NCBI GenBank assembly: GCA_964438735.1
Contig: CAYTLW010000133.1
Span: forward strand, 1-19,790
DNA: 19,790 nt
Origin: CAYTLW01 sp964438735
Lineage (GTDB): Bacteria > Myxococcota_A > UBA9042
Direction of reading: 5' to 3'
The position numbers and the translations under genes are program-made. Shown piece by piece: positions 14,289 through 19,790 of the stretch. The number at the start of each line of letters is the position of its first letter. Within the stretch, counting starts at the first letter, position 1. Under the pieces are notes generated by a model. That model searched no databases. It was not told the DNA's origin and saw nothing but the letters and a program-made list of their open reading frames with translations.

Positions 14289-14960
14289 ATGTCCACCTTC
14301 ATCGCGCCCCGGGGTGGCAACATCGAGGTCGTCTGCGGCCCGATGTTCAGCGGCAAGAGCGAGGAGCTCATCCGCCGACTGCGGCTCGCGGTCATCGCCA
14401 GGCAGCGTGTGCAGGTCTTCAAACCGACGATCGACCGCCGATACTCGGACGAGGAGCTGGTCAGCCACTCGGACTTCCGCATTTCGGCCCGCTGCGTGGA
14501 CACCTCCGAACAGATCATGGAAGCGTTGGACTATCGCACCGAGGTGTTGGGCATCGACGAGGTGCAGTTCTTCGACGACGGCGTGGTCGAGGTCTGCGAA
14601 CGCCTGGCCAACATGGGCAAGCGGGTCATCGTCGCAGGGTTGGACACCGACTACCTCGGCAACGCGTTCAAGCCCATCCCCGAATTGATGGCGGTCGCTG
14701 AGTTCGTCACCAAGCACCTGGCCGTCTGCATGCGCTGCGGCTCGCCAGCCAACCGCTCACAGCGGCTGCTGGGCGGCGGCGACCTGGTCGAAGTGGGCTC
14801 CTCAGAGTCCTACGAGGCCCGTTGCCGACGATGTTTCGAGCCCGAGGCACAGCGCCAGATGGAGATGGTCGCCTTCCGCAACCAGGCCATGGCGGTGCCG
14901 CGACGACGCGACAGCGAAAAGAGCGCCGACGACAGCGCAGCGCAGGACCGCGCGCCGTGA
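14289..14960 (+). CDS. tdk: Thymidine kinase (type II, zinc-binding)
   Basis: A 223-residue enzyme that phosphorylates thymidine with ATP in the pyrimidine salvage pathway. The P-loop GPMFSGKS (17-24), the Walker B/catalytic segment IDEVQFF with Glu91, the GLD motif (117-119) and the lasso loop ending in YEARC are present. The structural zinc site is complete with Cys147, Cys150, Cys179 and Cys182. The C-terminal 25 residues are a charged tail. The ATG at 14289 has GGAGG six bases upstream (CGGAGGCTAA). The gene begins 55 bases after the AgmX-like gene and its stop overlaps the next GTG by four bases, so it heads or continues a unit with the unknown 172-residue protein and the deoxynucleoside kinase. 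Confidence 0.95.
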   Translation: MSTFIAPRGGNIEVVCGPMFSGKSEELIRRLRLAVIARQRVQVFKPTIDRRYSDEELVSHSDFRISARCVDTSEQIMEALDYRTEVLGIDEVQFFDDGVVEVCERLANMGKRVIVAGLDTDYLGNAFKPIPELMAVAEFVTKHLAVCMRCGSPANRSQRLLGGGDLVEVGSSESYEARCRRCFEPEAQRQMEMVAFRNQAMAVPRRRDSEKSADDSAAQDRAP

Positions 14961-15475
14961 CTCGACCGGTCGCGCGCCTTCACCTTCGATCCGGCGCAGA
15001 GCTGATCGCCGAGCCTTTCGATGCCCGGTCTCAGGCGGTCGTACAGGCCTTTGTGGATGCCGGCAGAGAAGGCGGCCTGGATGGCGGCCTGGATTTGCAA
15101 TGCGCCGCGGGTCCGCTCTGTCACGGGCACATCTGGGATCGGCTGGATGCCATGCTGCTGGCCTGGCTGTCGGCGCTGGACGAGATTCAGACGGGCACGG
15201 GGGCCGCGATTGCGCGCTTCCCCGATACGCGCATTGAATGCGAACTCGTCGCGGTACAACCGGGGCGGGCTCGAGTGGTCTACGAGGATGTGGACGCGAC
15301 CGTCGATGTGGCCGAGCTGCAGGTCGTGATCGAAGAGGCAGCGGCGCGGTTGCTCGCAGCCGCCGGCGAGAGCGGCCAGACCACATCAGACCTGGCCCGG
15401 CTTGCGGCCCGGCCTGGGGTTCGAAAGGCCAGCGGCGATCCATCGGGGTCCAACCCCAAGGGAGCAGGGAAATGA
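14957..15475 (+). CDS. Uncharacterised protein coupled between two nucleoside kinases
   Basis: A 172-residue protein I do not recognise. Its start is the GTG at 14957, overlapping the tdk stop by four bases (GTGA), and its own stop overlaps the next ATG by four bases (ATGA, 15472-15475). It shows an N-terminal strand and loop, a cysteine pair region LQCAAGPLCHGHIW (about 49-62), a helix with DAMLLAWLSALDEI, two strands ECELVAVQPGRARVVYEDVDATVDV, then a long Ala/Glu-rich helix, and a low-complexity Gly/Pro/Lys end. No catalytic or nucleotide-binding motif was seen. The double coupling suggests it is made together with both kinases, perhaps as a regulator or partner, but nothing in its sequence proves this. 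Confidence 0.8.
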   Translation: MTRPVARLHLRSGAELIAEPFDARSQAVVQAFVDAGREGGLDGGLDLQCAAGPLCHGHIWDRLDAMLLAWLSALDEIQTGTGAAIARFPDTRIECELVAVQPGRARVVYEDVDATVDVAELQVVIEEAAARLLAAAGESGQTTSDLARLAARPGVRKASGDPSGSNPKGAGK

Positions 15476-16131
15476 GCAGAGAACTCGATACCATGTTCAT
15501 CGGCATCGCCGGCATGATCGGCGCTGGCAAGTCGACGCTGGCGACAGCCTTGGGCCGGCACATGGGCCTGACGGTCTATTACGAGCCGGTCGAGGATAAC
15601 GAGTACCTGGCCGACTTCTATCGCGACACGGCCAAGTACAGCTTTGCGACCCAGATCTACCTGCTCAACCGCCGCTTTCAGCAGCACCAGGAGATCATCT
15701 GGCGCGGCGAGCCGGCCATCCAGGATCGAACCATCTACGAAGACGCCATCTTCGCCGGCATGTTGAGCGAGTCGGGGCTGATGGACCCGCGCGACTATCG
15801 CACCTACCTGCAACTGTTCAAGCACATGTCGAACTTCATGTGTCGGCCCAGCGCGATCATCTACCTGGACGTGACCCCGCAACGGAGCATGGAGCGAATC
15901 CTGCAGCGATCGCGCGACGTGGAGTCGACCATCGAGATGGCCTACCTCGAGCGTCTCTATGCCGGCTACGAGTCGTTCGTGCAGCAGATCTCCAAGCGCA
16001 TCCCGACCATCCGCGTATCCTGGGAGAAGTACCAGGATGTGGAGGTGATGGCCGGGGTCATCCGCAGCGAGTACATGAACTCCGATTTCCTGCGCGAAGT
16101 CCGCTTCGATCCAACGCAGGCCTCTACCTGA
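15472..16131 (+). CDS. Deoxynucleoside kinase (dAK/dGK/dCK family)
   Basis: A 219-residue enzyme of the deoxynucleoside kinase family, which converts deoxynucleosides to 5'-monophosphates. The P-loop GMIGAGKST (14-22), the substrate-contacting Glu38-Pro39, the QDRTIYED signature (84-91, matching the DRS motif with Asp85-Arg86) and a C-terminal LID region with Arg-rich RILQRSRD (142-149) are visible. The IYEDAIFA pattern resembles the deoxyadenosine/deoxyguanosine kinases of Firmicutes, so purine deoxynucleosides are a likely substrate; the exact specificity cannot be read. The ATG at 15472 follows AAGGGAGCAGGGA and overlaps the upstream stop by four bases. With tdk it covers salvage of both thymidine and another deoxynucleoside. 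It is followed by a hairpin cluster. Confidence 0.92.
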   Translation: MSRELDTMFIGIAGMIGAGKSTLATALGRHMGLTVYYEPVEDNEYLADFYRDTAKYSFATQIYLLNRRFQQHQEIIWRGEPAIQDRTIYEDAIFAGMLSESGLMDPRDYRTYLQLFKHMSNFMCRPSAIIYLDVTPQRSMERILQRSRDVESTIEMAYLERLYAGYESFVQQISKRIPTIRVSWEKYQDVEVMAGVIRSEYMNSDFLREVRFDPTQAST

Positions 16132-16139
16132 GCCATCTT

Positions 16140-16177
16140 GCGGGGGCTCCCTGGGGCACGGCATCACGCGCCCCCGC
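16140..16177 (+). terminator. Terminator-like hairpin after the kinase unit
   Basis: GCGGGGGC (16140-16147) pairs with GCCCCCGC (16170-16177), with a 22-base loop, then TTGTTG. The tail resembles the TTGTT after the hairpins at the two window ends, suggesting a common terminator style in this genome. Confidence 0.45.
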
Positions 16178-16184
16178 TTGTTGC

Positions 16185-16213
16185 GCCCCACACCGGGGCA
16201 CGGTACACCGTTT
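16185..16213 (+). terminator. Second and third small hairpins before the deaminase-like gene
   Basis: GCCCC (16185-16189) pairs with GGGGC (16195-16199), and ACGG (16200-16203) pairs with CCGT (16208-16211), the last running into TTTT. Each is short, but together with the larger hairpin upstream they form a cluster that could end transcription of the kinase unit before the next gene. Confidence 0.3.
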
Positions 16214-16249
16214 TCTCACACGCCAACACGGCGCCGCGAGCGACACTCC

Positions 16250-17287
16250 ATGAGCAGCATCATCGGCACCCTGCCCAAGGTCGATCTCTATTGCCGCCTG
16301 GCCGGCACGCTCGATCTCGAGTTCCTTGGCCTGTTGGCGGCGGAGCAGGACCTGCCAGAGGGCAGCGACATCGACGCCCTTCGAGCGGCTGTGGCGTTCT
16401 CCGATCCGGCCGGCCTCAACAAGGCCCTGGCGTGGGCGAGCGCCCTGCTCACCAGGCCCGGTTCCTGGGAGCTCGCGGGCCGCAGGCTTGGCCAGAAGCT
16501 CATCGAAGACAACGTCGTGCACGCCGAAATCCACGTCGATCCAGTGCCCGGCGGCGTGGCTGCCCTCGAGGTGCTGGAGGCGCTGGATCGCGGCCTCGAA
16601 GACGCGCTCGAGGAGGCCGAGGACGCCTTTCTGTCTTGGGGATTCGTACTCGAAGCTCGCCGCGAATTGGACCCCGGGGCCTTCCAGGAGAGCATGGAGA
16701 ACGTGCTACACGCCCGACCTCCTCGCTTTGTCGCCATCGCGCTGATGGGCGACGAGACGAGCCCGGCCAAACCCTGGGCCCCAGTCTTCCAGGCTGCCGA
16801 ATCGCGCGGGCTGGGCCGCATTGCGCAAGCCGGCTTGAGCGGCGGCGCCCGCCAGGTTCGTGAGGCCATCGACCTCGGCGCCACCCGGTTGCTCCACGGA
16901 CTGCGCTCTGAACGAGACGAGAAGCTGGCGCTGCACCTGCGCGCCCACAGATTGCCGGTGGTGGTGACGCCCGAGCTCGAGGTCCGCTGCGGCAGGTCCC
17001 GCGACCTGGCGCATCACCCTTGGGATCGGATGAAGGAAGCTGGCCTCTTCATCACCGCTGCCAGCGGCGCTGGTGGCATCATGGAGATGCCCCTGAGCGC
17101 CCAATTCGAGTCGATTTCCCGGCATCTCAAGTGGCGTCTGGACGACATGCGCAACGCCACGGCCCGAGCCATCGAGGCCGCGTGCATCGACGCGCGACTG
17201 CGCTTCACCATCGCACGGGCGGTCGAGAACTGGCGCCATCGACCCAAGTTGACGCCGGGCCCGACCGACGACGGTTACAGCTTGTAG
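16250..17287 (+). CDS. Adenosine deaminase-like protein lacking catalytic residues (pseudoenzyme)
   Basis: A 345-residue protein with the amidohydrolase fold and many ADA landmarks: PKVDLY (9-14) where ADA has PKVELHxH, VVHAEIHVDP (89-98), AQAGLSGGARQVREAIDLG (192-210) and HGLRS (216-220), HPWDRMKEAGLFIT (256-269). The key residues are nevertheless gone. The first HxH pair reads Tyr14-Arg16, HAGE is QAGL with Gln193 and Leu196, and the two Asp of the N-x-DDP motif align to Gly273 and Ala274. Only His216 of the zinc/catalytic set remains. The frame is intact, long and has normal codon use, so it is a maintained gene rather than a decaying one. The ATG at 16250 lacks a strong ribosome binding site. 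Its place after two nucleoside kinases suggests a nucleoside-binding or regulatory role. Confidence 0.82.
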   Translation: MSSIIGTLPKVDLYCRLAGTLDLEFLGLLAAEQDLPEGSDIDALRAAVAFSDPAGLNKALAWASALLTRPGSWELAGRRLGQKLIEDNVVHAEIHVDPVPGGVAALEVLEALDRGLEDALEEAEDAFLSWGFVLEARRELDPGAFQESMENVLHARPPRFVAIALMGDETSPAKPWAPVFQAAESRGLGRIAQAGLSGGARQVREAIDLGATRLLHGLRSERDEKLALHLRAHRLPVVVTPELEVRCGRSRDLAHHPWDRMKEAGLFITAASGAGGIMEMPLSAQFESISRHLKWRLDDMRNATARAIEAACIDARLRFTIARAVENWRHRPKLTPGPTDDGYSL

Positions 17288-17311
17288 TGCCACGAACAGG
17301 ACACAGCCGCG

Positions 17312-17364
17312 GGCGCAAAATGTTGCGCCGGCGGGGTGGCCGCGTATGTTGCAGACACGTCTGC
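17312..17364 (+). promoter_or_regulatory. Promoter with two palindromes ahead of the Lon-domain gene
   Basis: TTGCGC (17323-17328), 16 bases, TATGTT (17345-17350) form a candidate sigma-70 site. The -35 lies in a perfect hairpin GGCGCAA-AATG-TTGCGCC (17312-17329). Directly after the -10 is the palindrome GCAGAC-AC-GTCTGC (17351-17364), which covers the predicted start. A repressor operator is a natural reading; the first hairpin may instead terminate the deaminase-like gene. Confidence 0.4.
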
Positions 17365-17399
17365 GGCCCGAGTTGGGCGGCGGCGTAGAAGGGGACGGA

Positions 17400-18083
17400 A
17401 TGCAGCGCGTTGCCATCGTCGAAGACAGCTACGAATCGGTGCCCGTATTCCCGTTGCCGAACTTCACCATGTTCCCGCACACCATGACGCGCTTGCACGT
17501 CTTCGAACCGCGCTACCGCATGATGACGGCGGAGGTCCTGGCGACCGACCGCCTGATGGTGCTCGTCGGCCTGCGCTCGGGCTGGGAGAAGGACTACTAC
17601 GGCTCGCCGCCGGTGCACGAGATCGGATCGCTCTGCAAGGTGGTCAACCACGAGCGCCTCGAAGACGGTCGCTACACGGTCTTCCTGCACTGCCTGGCGC
17701 GAGTTCGACTGGTGACCATTCACCAGTTGACGCCGTACCGGACCGCGCTGGTGGACGTGGTGCCGGATGAGGTGGCCGAGGGGCCCGAGTTGGACGACGC
17801 GGTCGGCCGCCTGGTGGGCTGCGTGCGCGGCCTGATTCTGCAATTGGGCGATCGCGGCGTGGAATTGGGCAAGGTCATCACGTCGACGCGCAAGCCGGAC
17901 ATCCTGACCAACCGCCTGGCCACGACCCTGGCAGCCGAACCAGCCGATCGTCAGCGCCTGCTCGAGACGCTGGATGTGCGTGAACGTGCCGAGCGCCTCT
18001 GCGATCATGCCGGCGAGTTGCTCTTGCGCTCGGCCGAGCTGTCCGGCGAGCCCAGCAGTGTCGAGCCCTCCCTGCTCAACTGA
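17400..18083 (+). CDS. Lon protease N-terminal (substrate-binding) domain protein
   Basis: A 227-residue stand-alone LON N-terminal domain protein without the AAA+ or protease part of Lon. The opening VPVFPLPNFTMFPHTMTRLHVFEPRYRMM region (14-42) is the family hallmark, followed by beta-rich segments including IGSLCKVVNHERLEDGRYTVFLHCLARVRL and a C-terminal helical bundle. Family members bind proteins or unfolded segments, and no enzymatic activity is established for most. The ATG at 17400 has AAGGGGA four bases upstream; a further in-frame start at 17346 is not supported. It probably shares a transcript with the two ABC ATPases, whose first start lies inside its last codons. Confidence 0.92.
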   Translation: MQRVAIVEDSYESVPVFPLPNFTMFPHTMTRLHVFEPRYRMMTAEVLATDRLMVLVGLRSGWEKDYYGSPPVHEIGSLCKVVNHERLEDGRYTVFLHCLARVRLVTIHQLTPYRTALVDVVPDEVAEGPELDDAVGRLVGCVRGLILQLGDRGVELGKVITSTRKPDILTNRLATTLAAEPADRQRLLETLDVRERAERLCDHAGELLLRSAELSGEPSSVEPSLLN

Positions 18084-18888
18084 TCCCGCGTCGATCATCG
18101 ACGTCCGCGGCTTGACCGTGCGTTACGGCGAACACGTCGCTTTACAGCAATTGGATCTGCGACTGCTGCCGGGCCAACGTCTCGGCGTTGTGGGGGCCAG
18201 CGGCTCGGGCAAGACGACGCTGGGCAGGGCCCTGCTGGCGCTGCTGCCCGAGGCGACCATGACCGCCAGCCGCTGCGAGGTCGCTGGCGTTGATGTGCTC
18301 CAGGCCACCCCAGCGGAACGGCGTCAGCTGCGTGGCGGTCGCGCCGGCCTGGTGCTGCAGGATGCCCTGACCAGCCTGGACCCGTTGCAGCGGGTCGGCG
18401 ACGCGATGGTGGAGTGCATCCGGGCCCACAACTCCATGTCGCGCAAGGCGGCACGCCTGCGAGCCCTGGCGCTGTTCGCCGAGGTGGAGTTGGAAGATCC
18501 GCAGGGCAAACTCGCCCGTTATCCGCACGAGTTGAGTGGCGGTCAGCGGCAAAGGGTGGGCATCGCTCTGGCGCTGGCCAACGATCCTGACTTGTTGATC
18601 GCCGACGAGCCGACGAGCTCGTTGGATCCGCCCCTGGCGCGGCAGGTCGCCGGGCTGCTCCGACGACGATGCGGAGAGCGAGGCACCGCACTGCTGCTGA
18701 TCAGCCACGATCTGCTGCTGGTCGGCGCGGTTTGCGAATATGTGCTGGTGCTCGACCAGGGACAGTCCGTGGAAGAGGGAACCTACGATGCGGTGGCAAG
18801 CGGCCCCCGTGCGTCGGCGACACAGACTCTGTTGCAGGCTGCGGGAATCCAGCCCGTGCCGGCGACGCCCACGGACGTGATCACATGA
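18058..18888 (+). CDS. ABC transporter ATP-binding protein, OppD/DppD-like
   Basis: A 276-residue nucleotide-binding subunit. Walker A GASGSGKT (46-53), Q-loop Gln101, signature LSGGQ (159-163), Walker B LLIADE (179-184) and the switch His217 are all present. The motif LVLQDALTSLDP (98-109) is typical of the oligopeptide/nickel group, which carries two different ATPases per transporter. The frame is open upstream to 17974; the GTG at 18058, with GGCGAG upstream, gives a sensible N-terminus and overlaps the Lon-domain gene by 26 bases. The stop overlaps the next ATG by four bases. The C-terminal oligopeptide-binding-type Cys cluster of many OppD proteins was not seen. No permease or binding protein is in the window. 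Confidence 0.88.
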   Translation: MSSPPCSTDPASIIDVRGLTVRYGEHVALQQLDLRLLPGQRLGVVGASGSGKTTLGRALLALLPEATMTASRCEVAGVDVLQATPAERRQLRGGRAGLVLQDALTSLDPLQRVGDAMVECIRAHNSMSRKAARLRALALFAEVELEDPQGKLARYPHELSGGQRQRVGIALALANDPDLLIADEPTSSLDPPLARQVAGLLRRRCGERGTALLLISHDLLLVGAVCEYVLVLDQGQSVEEGTYDAVASGPRASATQTLLQAAGIQPVPATPTDVIT

Positions 18889-19661
18889 GTCTGCAAGCGC
18901 GCGGGCTGCGCAAGGTCTTCGGTCGAGGCGCCAGCGCGGTGGTGGCGCTGGATGGGGTGGACCTGGACCTGGCCTCGGGCGAGGTGCGCTGCGTCGTGGG
19001 CACCTCGGGCTCGGGCAAGTCGACCCTGCTGCGTTGCCTCCTGGGTCTGGAAACTCCCGATGAGGGCGAGGTGTGCTGGCAGGGCACCGCGCTGGCTGGC
19101 ATGAAGCGGCAACAACGCCTGGCCTTCCGGCGCGCGGTTCAACCGGTGATGCAGGATCCGGCCTCGTCCCTGGCGCCCCGAATGCGGGTCGAAACCCAGC
19201 TTGCGGAGCCGCTGCGCATCCAGCAATTCTGCCCTCCGGAACGCTACGACGAGCACATCGACCGGGCCCTGTCACGGGTCGGACTGGACAGGGCGTTGCG
19301 CAACCGCCTGCCCCACCAGTTGTCGGGGGGGCAGCAGCAACGGGTCGCCATCGCACGCGCCCTGATCATCGAGCCGGCCGTCCTGCTGGTAGATGAGCCC
19401 ACATCCGCGCTGGACGCGGTGGTCGCCATGCGCATCGCGCACCTGCTGCGTCGACTGGTGGACGAGTTGGGGGTGGCGTTGCTGGCGGTGACCCACGACC
19501 CGACCCTGCCCCATCATCTGGACGCGGTGGTCGATCGCATGTCGCAGGGGCGCCTGGTCGGCCGCATCACGGCACAACACTGGCTCGACGACGCCCGACA
19601 GCGTTGGGCCGCTGTGCGGGCCGATGGGTTGCCCACCGGCTCCGCAGACAGCGCCGAATGA
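18885..19661 (+). CDS. ABC transporter ATP-binding protein, OppF/DppF-like
   Basis: The second ATPase, 258 residues. Walker A GTSGSGKS (39-46), Q-loop Gln90 in PVMQDPASSLAP, signature LSGGQ (146-150), Walker B VLLVDE (166-171) and switch His204 are intact. The QDPxxSLxP pattern is characteristic of the dipeptide/oligopeptide/nickel family F subunit. The ATG at 18885 overlaps the upstream stop by four bases (ATGA), so the two ATPases should be produced in equal amounts and act as a heterodimer on a permease encoded elsewhere or just outside the window. The following DNA holds a series of hairpins and a terminator, so no further gene of this unit appears to follow on this strand. Confidence 0.9.
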   Translation: MSLQARGLRKVFGRGASAVVALDGVDLDLASGEVRCVVGTSGSGKSTLLRCLLGLETPDEGEVCWQGTALAGMKRQQRLAFRRAVQPVMQDPASSLAPRMRVETQLAEPLRIQQFCPPERYDEHIDRALSRVGLDRALRNRLPHQLSGGQQQRVAIARALIIEPAVLLVDEPTSALDAVVAMRIAHLLRRLVDELGVALLAVTHDPTLPHHLDAVVDRMSQGRLVGRITAQHWLDDARQRWAAVRADGLPTGSADSAE

Positions 19662-19676
19662 GACGGGCAACTCATC

Positions 19677-19717
19677 GGCGGCCGTCGAATGCCGGCCGCC
19701 CGCCGCCAACGGCGGCG
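19677..19717 (+). terminator. Two tandem hairpins after the ABC genes
   Basis: GGCGGCCG (19677-19684) pairs with CGGCCGCC (19693-19700) around an eight-base loop, and CGCCGCC (19701-19707) pairs with GGCGGCG (19711-19717) around AAC. Neither has a T tract; they may protect the transcript end or help pause polymerase before the terminator at 19760. Confidence 0.4.
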
Positions 19718-19726
19718 AAGCTATGG

Positions 19727-19784
19727 GGTGAGGCCCGAAAACGACGTTTTTCGGGCCGAGGGGGCTTCTGGAAGCCCCCTTGTT
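19727..19784 (+). repeat. Right copy of the two-hairpin terminal repeat
   Basis: Matches 24-81 without gaps, 46 of 58 identical by manual count. The first hairpin is perfect here: GGCCCGAAAA (19732-19741) pairs with TTTTCGGGCC (19748-19757) around CGACGT. The second is the GC palindrome at 19760-19779 followed by TTGTTTCT. That the scaffold stops within this element at both ends suggests it is multicopy and broke the assembly. Confidence 0.65.
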
Positions 19785-19787
19785 TCT
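19760..19787 (+). terminator. Intrinsic terminator of the Lon-domain/ABC unit
   Basis: GGGGGCTTC (19760-19768) pairs with GAAGCCCCC (19771-19779), followed by TTGTTTCT. The A/T-topped hairpin at 19732-19757 immediately precedes it. Position about 100 bases after the last stop codon fits a terminator. Confidence 0.6.
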
Positions 19788-19790
19788 AGT

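Noticed and set aside
15412..15430. GGGGTTCGAAAGGCC as a tRNA T-loop
   Set aside because: No matching acceptor, anticodon or D arms around it, and it is within a coupled coding gene.
15280..16191. 303-codon frame antisense to the deoxynucleoside kinase
   Set aside because: The + strand shows a complete kinase with family motifs; the antisense product has none.
1..19790. CRISPR array, transposase or phage genes
   Set aside because: No regularly spaced repeats, transposase motifs or phage structural genes were seen on either strand.

Overview
The window reads as a whole short scaffold from a GC-rich Gram-negative bacterium, most likely a member of Myxococcota or a related lineage such as Bradymonadota. 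The pointers are an AgmX/GltJ-type protein (zinc ribbon, GYF, one membrane helix, TonB-like tail), lipoproteins whose acidic Asp/Ala/Val linkers follow the lipobox, a propeller-like lipoprotein, a bacterial calpain-like protease, and a ClpA-like unfoldase with a long Pro/Lys linker. This placement is an inference from protein style; no rRNA or tRNA was seen. A run of 10 N at 9796-9805, flanked by long G and C runs, marks an assembly join, and both window ends lie in copies of the same hairpin repeat.

Layout. 102-2941 (+): a tightly packed housekeeping cluster, engB (ribosome assembly GTPase), a RimI-like N-acetyltransferase, thiE (thiamine phosphate synthase) and prmC (release-factor methyltransferase). 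2979-4881 (-): a three-gene unit made of a propeller-like lipoprotein, a Cys-rich lipoprotein and an NTF2-like small protein, read from a recognisable promoter. 5112-6962 (+): a calpain-like cysteine protease followed by a leaderless beta-helix protein. 6977-9562 (-): a double-AAA+ ClpA-like unfoldase with an IGF loop in the position used to dock ClpP and an unusual second ATPase site. 9563-10256: about 690 bases with no gene I can support, holding the assembly gap. 10257-11231 (-): a diacylglycerol/lipid kinase-fold protein with a clear promoter. 11400-11900 (+): an unrecognised helical protein.

12131-14233 (+) encodes the AgmX/GltJ-like envelope-spanning protein. It is followed by a nucleoside-salvage unit: thymidine kinase, an unrecognised 172-residue protein, and a deoxynucleoside kinase, each joined by a 4-base stop/start overlap. 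After a cluster of hairpins comes an adenosine-deaminase-fold protein that has lost nearly all metal ligands and so looks like a pseudoenzyme. 17400-19661 (+) holds a Lon N-terminal-domain protein and two OppD/OppF-like ABC ATPases without a permease, ending in a series of hairpins.

The most interesting items are the pseudo-adenosine deaminase beside the kinases, the uncharacterised protein coupled between the two kinases, the GltJ-like protein with a duplicated DDIDRLLA motif, the calpain/beta-helix pair, the ClpA-like protein with altered second-ring residues, and the 58-base hairpin repeat shared by the two window ends.
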